Origin: Cladorhizidae sp. MBARI D1340-BT2
Taxonomy: Eukaryota > Porifera > Demospongiae > Poecilosclerida > Cladorhizidae
Direction: 5' to 3'
Assembly (NCBI GenBank): GCA_028752905.1
Contig: JAQNBH010000006.1
Span: forward strand, 23,360,311 to 23,424,310
Length of the DNA stretch: 64,000 nt
A program made the translations under genes and the position numbers. This document shows positions 23,690-33,745 of the stretch, piece by piece (position 1 is the first letter of the stretch; every line of letters starts with the position of its first letter). The notes beneath the pieces are model-generated. The model ran no database searches. It was not told the DNA's origin and saw only the letters and a list, made by a program, of their open reading frames with translations.

Positions 23690-24345
23690 GGAGAACCAAG
23701 CTTGGGCTGGAAAGAAGAGAAAGCTCCCAGTTACCCTGATCATGGTCTACTTGGACCTGAAAGAACCACTCTCCTCGACTATGATGCTTTCTAACAAGCA
23801 GAATTTGAGGGTTGCAGATGCTGTGAATGATTTCACCTCTGTCAACTTAGACCATCAGATAGTAAAGAGGAACCAAAGCCAAGATTCAGTGGTAGATTTA
23901 CCAATGGCTGCCTCTGCTGTTAAATTTCGGGTGAGTTTCAAACAGCAGTTTGGAATCTGTTGCAGGATGTTGATATAGGGAAGTTTGATTATCTCCTCAT
24001 CGAGAGCAGTGGAATGACAACTCCTTGGCCACTATAGCTACCCTCGAGCAGGAATATGGGAGGATGTACCGAATCCTCCTTTATGCTGTAGTGACTGTTG
24101 TGGACACCTACGCTCTAGTAGCCAAATTTAAGAGTAGCAAAACATACCTCGCTGCAGCTGATAGCCAACTCCAATATGCTGATGTCATAGTCATGAACAA
24201 GAAAAACCACGTTTCCGAGTCACAGCCTGGCAAAGCATGTGACTGGGAGAGCATGAACTCTGAGGCTACTATGTCCCTCATGCGTGTTGACTGTTGCTTT
24301 CTCTCGAGCAGCTATTTCCACAAATCTGGAAGTGATAGGATGGTA
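23690..24345 (+). pseudogene. CobW/ZNG1-type GTPase pseudogene
   Basis: The plus strand shows the order of a CobW (P47K) GTPase. KKRKLPVTLIMVYLDL stands where the Walker A strand and loop belong, with the GKT loop destroyed. NLRVADAVNDFTSVNLDHQI is the switch region. SQDSVVDLP leads to the site of the zinc-binding GCxCC motif, lost here. FDYLLIESSGMTTPW follows in another frame. ATLEQEYGRMYRILLYAVVT then VVDTYALVAK, and QLQYADVIVMNKKN is the guanine-specificity NKxD block with D lost. No introns are seen, which suggests a retrocopy. Active relatives deliver metal, for example zinc, to client proteins. Confidence 0.7.
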
Positions 24346-24749
24346 TAATGAGGAATATGTGGGATGTGCTCGGTTAATATGTGTGCTATGCCCTCTGCTT
24401 TGTGACTCTGCTTCCATTGGTCTCTTGAGTGGGAATCCTCACATGTGCCAGATTAACACTAGACCTCTGTTGACTCGCATTTGCCGGCAAATTACCTACT
24501 AGTTTGATGACCTGCTGCACTACTGTGACTGACCTAGTTTATTTACAGGAGTTGTAGACATTACCTGCGATATTTGGGGACTTAGTTCTCAATCTCTCAT
24601 CCCTTCATCATCAAAATCACTGGCTCTCCTGACACACACCATACCACCATCGCCACTATGACCAACACTAGATAAGCTTGGGTTACATAGTAAACTATGT
24701 GTTGCTTTGTGGACTTCTAACTAACACACAAAGACCAACGTGCTCTCTA

Positions 24750-24990
24750 ACTATGCACACACACACCACTACAGACACACCAAACCACACCACATACATA
24801 CATATATACATACTCCACAATCACACTCACTCCCACACACACACATTCACTCACTGACACACACACACACATATTGCCACACAATACACATATACATACA
24901 CACAGAGAGAGACACTATAACGGCTGACCATAAGAAGCCGTCTGGCTGTGGCCTTATGTATAGCCGTGGCCTTATGTATAGCCAGCCCAT
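24750..24990. repeat. CA-rich simple repeat and 18-bp tandem duplication
   Basis: 24750-24915 is a degenerate (CA)n/(CATA)n run. At about 24948-24982, gtggccttatgtatagcc occurs twice in tandem. The frame spanning them is not a gene. Confidence 0.85.
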
Positions 24991-25221
24991 TATTAGCTAC
25001 ATATGATCTGCATCTTCACCACACACTATAGCAGAAAAATTCTATCTCTTTGCTGTATTTTCAGCGTTGAAATGGTAAATGGTCTGCAATTTGTTTCCTG
25101 ATAGAGCTAGCTATTATCAGATCCAAGGCCCAATCACCAGCATACCAGTCTTTTCACCGGATTCAATTCCCAATCACCAATACACAAATATTTTAACCAG
25201 ATGCAATGCCTGAGGCATCAG

Positions 25222-25335
25222 AAATGCCCCCTAGCCCTAGATTTAGCCTTAGTCCTGGCCTTAGTCCGTCCCAGCCCTAGCCCAAGACTTAAGCCCTAGC
25301 CAAATGCCTATCCTTAGGCCTAGCCTAGCATATCA
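25222..25335. repeat. Degenerate CCCTAG/CCTTAG low-complexity tract
   Basis: Repeated cctagcc, ccttag and ccctag words with no fixed period. Similar words recur at 46855-46885. Not telomeric TTAGGG. Confidence 0.6.
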
Positions 25336-25704
25336 GTCTCTTTTTATATCTTGAAGACTAGGGACTAGTGCAATAAAGACTCACAGCAATCAATGGCCTG
25401 GTATCAATTGGTCATGAGCTTTCGTACGGTTACCAGAAGTCTACTCAAGATATGATAAATATAAATGTATAAGATACATATAATTATAATATTATACATC
25501 TTCAGGTATTTATCAAGCCTCAAGGTAGCAAGCACCAAATATGCTCTTGTCATCCCTCTGGGGTTAGGGTAGGCACATGTAGCAAGCACTGAGGAGATAG
25601 ACTGTGACAAAATCATATGTGGAGCCGACAAGAAGGAGAGCGATGGCATTCCAATTACATGCTTGGATGGAGCTGAAGTCAAGGAGTTGGAAGTTGTTAG
25701 AGCA

Positions 25705-26040
25705 TCCAAGCATCACAAACAACAATAGCTAAAGCAGAATCAGCAGCTGAAGAACAACACATTCAGCACATCCCCACCTGGAACTAGCTCTTACTAAGCA
25801 GAGGCAGCAGCTGGAGAGAAAAACAGAGAGAACATACCTAGAGCTAGCTCTAACATGCCAACATCATTGCTAGTATCACGAACAATAATAGTTAAAGCAG
25901 AGCGAGCAGCTGGAGAGCAACACAGTCAGCACATCCCGACCTAGAGGTATCTCTAACTAAGTAGTGGCAGTAAATGGAGAGAAACACAGACAGCACATCC
26001 TCACCTAGAGCTAGCTCTAACATGCCAACATCATTTCAAG
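25705..26040. repeat. ~165-bp tandem duplication
   Basis: Two units each contain aacaatagctaaagcaga-like, agcagctggagagcaacaca-like, cagcacatcc and cctagagctagctctaacat segments, followed by gccaacatcat. The units diverge by perhaps 15-20 percent. No gene seen. Confidence 0.7.
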
Positions 26041-26299
26041 TAATCTCAGGAAAATGAATAACATGGACGTGCATTATTTTGATTTGTAGGTGCAAATTCC
26101 ATGATCCAAGCATGCATCTGCTTTTTGGGGGGGGAGAGGGGGGGAAAGGGGGCGGAAGTTTAAGCTTCCTTGATGCTGCCTACATAGTTTACAATATGTA
26201 TCATATATTTGGTGTTTTTGAATAGAGCACACCATTGGATATTGGTCTGTTGCATTGTTGTGTGCATGCTCATCAGTGTAACTCCGTTAGGTAATATCA

Positions 26300-26485
26300 C
26301 ATATTGTAAATATATATCACATCTTCAGGCAGGTATTGTAAATATATATCAAATCTACAGGCAGATATTGTAAATATATATATCATCTTCAGGCAGGTAT
26401 TGCAGGCAGGTATTATAAATATATATCACATCTTCAGGAAGGTATTGTACACATTTTCAGGCAGGTATTGTAAATATATATCACA
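26300..26485. repeat. ~33-bp minisatellite beside Gypsy A
   Basis: About five units of tattgtaaatatatatcaca followed by tcttcaggcagg, some shortened. It ends about 20 bp before the Gypsy A 5' LTR. Confidence 0.8.
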
Positions 26486-26505
26486 ACTTGATGTATGGAC
26501 GTGTC

Positions 26506-26892
26506 TGTTGAGGGCAGGCTCATCAACATGGACCATGGATGACCTTTAGGCATTAATACAGAGAGTACTGAGGGAACATTACTAAGTTATGTCGCACCAA
26601 ACAGACTTAGATATTATAATAATTATGTGGGCCTACCCAGTTATAGTATGTGGAACTTTGCTGAGTGTATGTAAGAATGTATGTCATCCTGTTTATCTGG
26701 GAAGTCAGGGTATAAGAACCCTGACTGACCAAGGTTCAGGAGCTTTGCCTTGTCCTGTAATTGCAACCTTGTGTCTTCATTAATAATCTAAATTCTCTGA
26801 TTGCAAGATACGGGTGCTATTTACATAAGCATAGCTCTGGTGGCAACAATTGATACCATCACTTGAGAGTTAGACTGGACTAACCCTCAACA
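26506..26892 (+). repeat. Gypsy A 5' LTR
   Basis: 387 bp, TGTTGAGGGCAGGCTC...ACCCTCAACA, inverted at its ends. Matches 30872-31242 throughout. Confidence 0.9.
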
Positions 26893-26894
26893 CA

Positions 26895-26911
26895 TGGTGG
26901 CAGTGGTGCAG
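26895..26911 (+). other. Gypsy A primer binding site
   Basis: tggtggcagtggtgcag, two bases after the LTR. It resembles the tRNA-Leu-type site of elements B and C in its first half (tggtggcag) but differs after that. The primer may be the same tRNA with mutations or another tRNA. Confidence 0.55.
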
Positions 26912-27070
26912 AACATAATCACCATAACTAACATTCACTACCAACCGAAGCATAGATCCAAGCATCGTCCAAACACGTTCAAAGTCCGACAAGATCAGCG
27001 ACAAGAAGACAGAACCGACAGCAACTAGTTCATTCAACACTGAAGCGACTGCCGACTCTATGGCTCTGCT

Positions 27071-28192
27071 ATGGCAACTATGATAGCATCAATGAATCAG
27101 GAAAGGGAGGAGAGGTTGAGAACAACAATGGAGCATGCAAAGGAAGAAAAGTAGCGAAATGACCTGCTAACAAAATTGGTAGAGGAAAATGCAGCCTTCT
27201 ACAAGCTCACAAGAGAGTTCCAACAAGCCAGTACTTCTGCAAGGGAAGCTGAGCAATTGAAGAGAACAGCACTGCAGGCACTTCACAAAATGGATGAACT
27301 AATCGACCCAGAAGCTTACCTGAGAAACTTTGAACAAACCCTAACAGAGGTGGGACTTCCAGTAACAGAAAGGACCAATATATTATGGAAGCAAGTCTCC
27401 GGGAAAGTGATGGAAGCTTTTCAGGAACTGGACTTGAGCGTACATTACTAAACATTGAAGACTTTGCTGCTTGAGCATCTGGGTTGTACAGATACTAGAG
27501 CCATAAAAACTATTTGGAGAAACACACCAACAGACAACCTGTCACCTAGACACAATCTCACTCCGATTATGAAGAGCATCAACAGATTCGCAATGCGGAT
27601 GGAAAGCAAAAAGGACTTCACGATGGAGATGTTTCGAGGAACGTTGACGCATTACTACTCACCAGAGGTATGCCATGCAGTGAGAGGTAATACTTACAAG
27701 GATACTCCGGAGGAGATCATCGATGAGCTGGAAGCTACTTGGGAATCAAAATCCTTTCACGAAAGAAGCAAGATGCACAAGAGACAACTGGAGGGACAAC
27801 ACTCCGGCAGAAAGATGGCCTACAACAATCCCAGGGAACAGAAACCGACTAATGGATCAGGTGGGCACCTAACTAAGGGTAGAGATGGGGGGTCCCCCAT
27901 TGAGCATGATCGGGTTGGTGGCCAAGGTTTAGCCGGTGGTCCACAGAGGTGTAGATTATTTCCTAAGGACATAGTTTGCTTTGAATGCAATGAAACATGG
28001 CATTTTAAGAGGTATTGCCCAAACAATAAGGTCAAAGCCCGGCTAGGCATGATTAGTTTTGAGTCTGAGGCTGAGGAGTTGCTCAGAACCGGGGACATAA
28101 ATGGTAGACCGTGTAGGTGCCTCATTGACACTGGTGCCAACAAAACAGCAGTCCCTGTTAGGCTATTACCAACTGAATGTTTCACTGGCTAA
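27071..28192 (+). pseudogene. Gypsy A gag and protease start
   Basis: One frame runs from the ATG at 27071 (MATMIASMNQ) to 28192, broken only by TAG at about 27152 and TAA at 27449. A coiled N-terminus precedes a capsid-like segment (PEAYLRNFEQTLTEVGLPVT, then FAMRMESKKDFTMEMFRGTL) that resembles SCAN/capsid folds. The zinc knuckle CFECNETWHFKRYC fits C-x2-C-x4-H-x4-C. The protease active site reads CLIDTGANKTAV. The frame ends at CFTG; the rest of the protease (HVLLGKDHPWV) continues in another frame at about 28285. Confidence 0.8.
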
Positions 28193-28789
28193 GGCAAGAC
28201 TAGCTAATCAGAGGGTCGTCACATTTAAAACAGCAACCATAGACTTAAAGGTAGATGGAATAACTAAGTGGGTGAGGATACAAAGCATGTTCTGTTGGGA
28301 AAGGACCACCCCTGGGTGAGGTCTTGGATTGCTGGAAGATCCAAGCAAAGGGTGCTGGCAGACGATCCTGTAACATTACCTGTCATTACCAGGGTTCAAA
28401 ATCAGGCACTAGTGGCAGAGAAAGCCGCTAACCAGATTGAGTATAGCAAGGATGGCACTTGGACTAGGCAGCTGCCCCTAACACTACCCAAATTGCATGA
28501 AAAACCAATACCCAAACCCAGAAGGAAGATAGCCAAAACAACCTAAACTAGTTGCTTGCGATCCTGTTGACCATGAGACAGATAGCTTATTAACAGAAGT
28601 AGAGGAAGTGAGCACCGATACCAGTCCTCTTGGGGAGGAGGATCCTCACATCAATTCTTCTGCTGTTGATGAATTGCTGAGTGGGTACATGTACAAGGGA
28701 GATGAGGCAATAGAAGAGATATTGAGGCAGGAAACATTCAAGGGTTAGAGGGAGGTCATGTGAGTGAGTTGCCACTTCTGACCCTTTCA

Positions 28790-29230
28790 AAAGGGAAGGT
28801 GGAAGTGCTGGCTCTAACAGAACAGCAGAGGAAGGATGGGATATTAATGGAGATGAGGTTTAAGGCTGATAGGCAGTAAGATGGACACTTCTATCTGGCA
28901 GGTATAATAGTGCATAGAAAACGGGCTGACCCAGGGAGAGAGTTATCCAGAGTGGTGGCCCCCTCTTGTAGGTGCAAGGAGATATTAACAGCTCTACACA
29001 AACAGGCCTACGAAAATGAAGAAAGCTACAAAGACAAAGAAAAATCTAAACAGGCCTATGATCAGAGCTCCAAACCAAGGAGCTATGAACTCGGGGACAT
29101 GGTGCTCTGTCACACCCCAGGGTTGACAGGAAAACTCCACTCAATTTGGGATGGCCCGTATGAGATCATAGCTAAACTGTCTGACTGTAACTATACAATA
29201 GCTGTCCCTAACAAAAGTTCCAAAAGCTAA
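28790..29230 (+). pseudogene. Gypsy A integrase remnant without catalytic core
   Basis: Starts as VEVLALTEQQRKDGILMEMR and, after a stop, GHFYLAGIIVHRKRADPGRE then RVVAPSCRCKEILTALHKQ, which is where the HHCC module begins. It jumps straight to ESYKDKEKSKQAYDQSSKPR and YELGDMVLCHTP, then KLHSIWDGPYEIIAKL, the C-terminal GPY/F module. The whole D,D-35-E core is gone with no frame break at the join. It lies between protease and RT. Confidence 0.75.
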
Positions 29231-30861
29231 CCATCCACATTAACCGGCTTAATGAGTGGAAGATGCCACATGCTAATCTCCTTAGACTCATTATGGCCGA
29301 CGAATGTGAGGACATACCGAATCCCTTAGGCCAAGATGAATTTATCCAATGCTAGGAAACCACAGTTGAAGGCCATTCTAAGGTACCATACCCTGAAAGG
29401 GCTGGTCTTGCTGAAACACGACCAATGTGAAATCCATTTAGAGGAAGGAAACCCACTCCGATTACCCCACAACAGAATTGCCCCCGCAATGAAAAATGAT
29501 CTTAAGAAGGAGATAGATGAGCTATTGGCCTTGGGTATACTCATTCCATCCAAAAGCCCATGGTCATCCCCTATGGTACTGCCTAGGAAAAAGGTGACTA
29601 GGGATGTAAGACTCTGTATTGACTACGGACAGCTAAATAAAGTCACAATCAATGACCCGTTCCAGATGCCATGCATTGAGGACCTACTGAACCAAGTGGC
29701 TAATGCTGTCTGGCTTTCCAAGATTGATCTGAACAAGGGATTCTACTTGGTCCTTCTTGGTAGAGCCATCCTAGATAAGACAGCTCTATGCACCCTGTGG
29801 GGGAAATAAACATTTACCCGCATGCCATTTGGTCTCAAAAGTGCACCAGCAGCTTTCTAAAGGTGCATGGAAAACACTCTAGATCATTTGAGAGACTGCT
29901 GCGCGACATAATTATATTGATGATATATTAATATTTTCTGCTACTTGGGAGGAACATGTACAACACATTGAAGAAGTGTTGAAAGCATTGGTTGAGGCTG
30001 GGTTGACTACGAACCTAGACAAATGTGTGTGGGGGGCACAGTCACTAGAGTTATCTGGGACACCAAATTGGACATGGCCTTGTAAGTGTGCCAGAAGCTA
30101 AAGTTAAGGCACTCAAGGACTTCCATAGACCTAGGAATCAGAAAGGGTTGAGGGCTATCTTGGGGACCGCCGGTTATTACTGGAAGTTTATACCCGATTT
30201 TGTTAGGTGGCCGGGTCCCCTGTTCTATGCCCTGAAGAAGGGTGCCACCTGTTGCCTGGAAGGGAATAAGAGAGAGTCAGATGCATTTAACCATATTGTT
30301 TCTGTTCTATGTGACGACCACCCGCTCATTATTCCCAGAGCTGATGATGAGCTGATTCTCCACACTGATGCCTCGATCCTCGGAATTGGTGCAGTACTCT
30401 CAGTAAAGAGGGAGGAAGAGGAACAACCCGTCGCCTACTTCTCTAAGCGAACCACTCTCGCTGAAACAAACTACACTGTTTCCGAACTTGAATGCCTGGC
30501 TGTGGTCAAAGCTGTCGACCACTTTGCTATACATCTAATTGGCCGCCACTTCACTGTCCTCACTGACTACCGGGCTCTGCTAGCTCTACAATGGTCTACT
30601 CGACTGACAGGCAGACTGATGCGCTGGGCACTGGCCCTACAGGTGTTCCAGTTCGAACTTAAGTACTAGCCAGGCATGTTACATCAGAACGCAGATGGAT
30701 TGTCGCGACAATGCTGGCCTGAAGATGAAGCGCTGGTGAGAGTGACTGAGGGAGCTAGGGAAATACTGCTGATTCCGGCGCCTATTAAAGTCTCAAACAT
30801 GAGATTAGATCCACACTCCAACGGAGGACCTTCAGCTGGGGGAGGAGGTGTTTCATCTTAG
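29230..30861 (+). pseudogene. Gypsy A reverse transcriptase and RNase H
   Basis: RT starts near 29390. Motifs: EEGNPLRLPHNRIAPAMKND, SPWSSPMVLPRKK, RLCIDYGQLNKVTINDPF, LSKIDLNKGFY (first Asp), and in a shifted frame YIDDILIFSATWEEHV (catalytic DD) near 29915. The thumb and connection follow (ALKDFHRPRNQKGLRAILGT). RNase H has LILHTDASILGIGAVLS, SELECLAVVKAV and VLTDYRALLAL. After it comes only a short tail (QNADGLSRQCW), a stop at 30861 and the polypurine tract. At least three frameshifts or stops. Confidence 0.85.
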
Positions 30862-30871
30862 AAAGGGGAGA
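30860..30871 (+). other. Gypsy A polypurine tract
   Basis: agaaaggggaga, immediately before the 3' LTR. It is the expected plus-strand primer site. Confidence 0.75.
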
Positions 30872-31242
30872 TGTTGAGGGCAGACTCATAAACATGGACC
30901 ATGGATGACCTTTAGGCATTAACACATAGAGTAGTGAGGGACAAGTTATGTCACACCAAACAGACTTAGATATTATATAGCCTAATGTGTGCCTACCTAG
31001 TTATAGTATATGGAACTTTGCTGAGTGTATGTAAGAATGTGTCACACCCTGTTTCCAGGATATAGGAAGCCTGACTGACCGAGGTTCAGGAGCTTTGCCT
31101 TGTCCTGTAATTGCAACCTTGTGTCTTCATTAATAATATAAATTCTCTGATTGCAAGATACTGGTGCTATTTACATAAGCATAGCTCTGGTGGCAGCAAT
31201 TTATACCATCACTTGAGGGTTAGACTGGACTAACACTCAACA
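30872..31242 (+). repeat. Gypsy A 3' LTR
   Basis: 371 bp copy of the 5' LTR. It carries an ~18 bp net deletion and scattered substitutions, and ends CACTCAACA. The target duplication gtgtc follows. Confidence 0.9.
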
Positions 31243-31370
31243 GTGTCCCTGAGCAGAATGGCAGAGGAATATTCAGCCAGAGCAGCTCATTAAGTGAATA
31301 TCCAATCCTACAAAATATTTCAATATCTGTGAAGACAGATGCTCTTGATGATGGTGGCAAGCACCCGGAG

Positions 31371-31906
31371 TCAGCATGACCAGTGTATCCAAGCCACCTG
31401 GTACTACATGACCAGTGTATCCAAGCCACCTGGTACTACCTGACTAGTGTATCCAAGCCACCTGGTACTACATGACCAGTGTATCCAAGCCACCTGGTTC
31501 TACATGACCAGTGTATCCAAGCCACCTGGTACTACATCACCAGTGTATCCAAGCCACCTGGTACTACATGACCATTGTATCCAATTGGTACTACATGACC
31601 AGTGTATCCAAGCCACCTGGTACTACATGACCAGTGTATCCAAGCCACCTGGTACTACATGACTAGTATATCCAAGCCACCTGGTACTACATGACCAGTG
31701 TATCCAATTGGTACTATATCACCAGTTTATCCAAGCCACCTGGTACTACATGACCAGTGTATCCAACTACATGACCAGTGTATCCAAGCCACCTGGTACT
31801 GCATGACCAGTGTATCCAACTACATGACCAGTGTATCCAAGCCACCTGGTACTGCATGACCAGTGTATCCAAGCCACTTGGTACTACATGACCACCTGGT
31901 TACATG
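31371..31906. repeat. 32-bp minisatellite, left block
   Basis: About sixteen units of tgaccagtgtatccaagcca followed by cctggtactaca, some truncated (atccaattggtac, atccaactacatg). It is cut by Gypsy B at 31907 and resumes at 37657. The frames read across it are artefacts of the repeat. Confidence 0.95.
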
Positions 31907-32095
31907 ATGTCAGGGAACTCTATCTCCCTGACTGAGTTCACAACAGCCCGGGATGAAGCCAAACCAGCAGCTAGTGGTCAAGCCGTACACCAGATGTGTG
32001 GAAACCATTGTAGCGAGTGTGGGAACAGATGAAGGACTTCACCACCAGACACTATAAAGGCTGTGGTCCACCTGCCTGAGGAAAGATCTACACAC

Positions 32096-33063
32096 TAGGC
32101 CTTGGCACATTATGCTGGCATAAATTTGAGCATAATAGCTCTCCTTTCCACTTGAGCATAATTGAGCATAATAGCAAAATATTTGGGCATAATGACCCAA
32201 CAAATGTGCTCAACAAATGTGATTATTACAAAACATAATTATTACAGTTTTAAGAATTGTTAAACTCTAGCATTACTCCCACTCAACGTAGTCTTGAAGC
32301 GCAGATTGCTGAGATTGTGTAAAATGTCTCTCCAAAATTGAAAAAACTGTTTCAACTGATGCTGATGATGGCTGAATCAAAATGACTTTGCTGAATCCCT
32401 GACTCCACTATGGCAATGTTCCTTTATTATGCTCCCACCATTCCAAAGGGTTCACTTCCCTTGCAGTATCATTAGCTGCTGCTAAATAAGATGGTAGTTC
32501 TAGCTTCAAATCATTAATGAGATCATCTCCGAAGAAAGGCAATGCCTTCGATGTGTCTACTGAAGCAGCAGTGACCTTCCCTGGATTGAAAAGGCGAGCA
32601 CTCTTAAATGCATCCATAATAGGTGTAAAATCCAGAAAAACTTCACTTCAAAGTAATGGAAACCCCTTTGTACACAGTTGCCAGCGCAGCTCATCCATAC
32701 TGCTCCGGCTGCAGTGCAGTAGCAACCTATTTGTAACAGCAGCTGCATTGGGCCAGTGACGTTCTTGAATTGAAATGCAGCAGTCTCGCCTAGAGCAACA
32801 GTATCTGTGTCAGTCTCAGACACTGGTAGTGAAACAGAAGCCATGAACCCCCCCCCCCCTCGGCCTGTCAGTCTGTGCATATATTTAACTCAGTCAGCTG
32901 CCACATGGTAGATCACATGATAAGGTCAAAGGTTAGTTTGCATGAGCATAATGGTTATATTGAGAGCATAATGATAAGGACTAGGAAGCATAATAATATG
33001 GTTCTCAGAGCATAGGAGCATAGCATAATAGCTCAATTTTTGAGCATAATGTGCCAAGGCCTA
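32096..33063. mobile_element. Non-autonomous hAT element in the Gypsy B LTR
   Basis: 968 bp with terminal inverted repeats taggccttggcacattatgc and, inverted, gcataatgtgccaaggccta. It is flanked by an exact 8-bp target duplication, ctacacac (32088-32095 and 33064-33071), the hAT hallmark. Both subterminal regions are packed with the motif gagcataat, in the orientation and density expected of transposase binding sites. The centre keeps the C-terminal end of a hAT transposase on the minus strand, so this is a deletion derivative of an autonomous parent. Confidence 0.9.
32270..32700 (-). pseudogene. hAT transposase C-terminal (dimerisation) remnant
   Basis: Minus strand: FTPIMDAFKSARLFNPGKV, then LINDLKLELPSYLAAANDTA, LEWWEHNKGTLP, an in-frame TAG, and VILIQPSSASVETVFSILER with SQQSALQDYVEWE. 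This is the conserved hAT dimerisation region (usual ERVFS read here as ETVFS). The catalytic domain is absent; the piece sits inside the 968-bp element. Confidence 0.8.
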
Positions 33064-33160
33064 CTACACACCCCTCACCTGATAAGATAAGACATTGGAT
33101 TGGTCGCCAAGGGTTGGTGCCATGACGACCTGATCTCATCAAACCTAGTAGTTCGAACAG

Positions 33161-33168
33161 TATATAAG
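33161..33168 (+). promoter_or_regulatory. TATA box in the Gypsy B 5' LTR
   Basis: tatataag after gttcgaacag. The same site is at 37297-37304 in the 3' LTR. It probably drives the element's RNA. Confidence 0.5.
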
Positions 33169-33509
33169 AAACAGCTAGGGAGTAGTTAGCAGATACCTGA
33201 ATATTGCCAGAGACTGCTGCAGCCAGCAATTAGGAACTGTTAGATAAGAACCCTCTGAACCTTTGTTATTGTGGTTGATATTGTGTTGTGTTATCTTATC
33301 ATGGCTGGTGTATTTATGTATCTCATAATTATAATATAACTATCTGTAGTTATATTTGGGAATCCAGCAATTCTGTTGAGAGTTGCCGAGTTTGGCTTGT
33401 TCTGAGGATTGCCAGTAGGACAGACTGGGAGTCAAAGATCAGGCGTCGCGTGAAGACCAGGGATCTGCTAAAGTGTCTGTACTGGGAGAAGGCTGGTTTT
33501 TCATGACAT

Positions 33510-33526
33510 TGCTGGCAGCGGTGGGA
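33510..33526 (+). other. Gypsy B primer binding site (tRNA-Leu type)
   Basis: tgctggcagcggtggga, directly after the LTR. It is complementary to a tRNA-Leu 3' end except for one base in the CCA part. Confidence 0.7.
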
Positions 33527-33745
33527 TCCATGTTGAAAAAAAGGATCTACGTTACTATTGTAGCTCCAGCCTGAGTGAGAGGTTGTGATTACATAAATTT
33601 TTTGGTTGTGATTAGTGGGAAACAGCCCAGGTCACTTGAGAACCTTGGGGCTTGTGAAACCAAACCCAACTCTAGGTTATATTTGGTTTTGTGTAACCAC
33701 TGAGTGCATTTTCCTTCGGGAGTGTGTATTTTTCATTGTATTGTT

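Larger units (their letters stand above)
26506..31242 (+). mobile_element. Gypsy A: LTR retrotransposon with IN upstream of RT
   Basis: Full-length outline of 4737 bp with two LTRs (26506-26892 and 30872-31242) that both start TGTTGAGGG and end CTCAACA. A 5-bp target duplication, gtgtc, lies at 26501-26505 and 31243-31247. Order inside: gag with CCHC knuckle, protease, remnant of integrase (zinc-module start plus GPY/F end), RT, RNase H, polypurine tract. RNase H is followed directly by the 3' LTR, so integrase is not in the usual Gypsy place. The DDE core is deleted and several stops exist, so the element cannot move alone. The LTRs differ by several substitutions and indels, so insertion was not recent. 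Confidence 0.9.
31908..33508 (+). repeat. Gypsy B 5' LTR, interrupted by a hAT derivative
   Basis: The LTR occupies 31908-32095 and 33072-33508, about 625 bp once the insert and one copy of its target duplication are set aside. It matches the 3' LTR at 36999-37656. A TATA box (tatataag) lies at 33161-33168. Confidence 0.9.

Noticed and set aside
24740..25006. His/Thr-rich open frame
   Set aside because: Translation of CA-rich simple repeat with no other coding sign.
25222..25335. Telomere-like CCCTAG words
   Set aside because: No regular hexamer period and not the animal TTAGGG unit.
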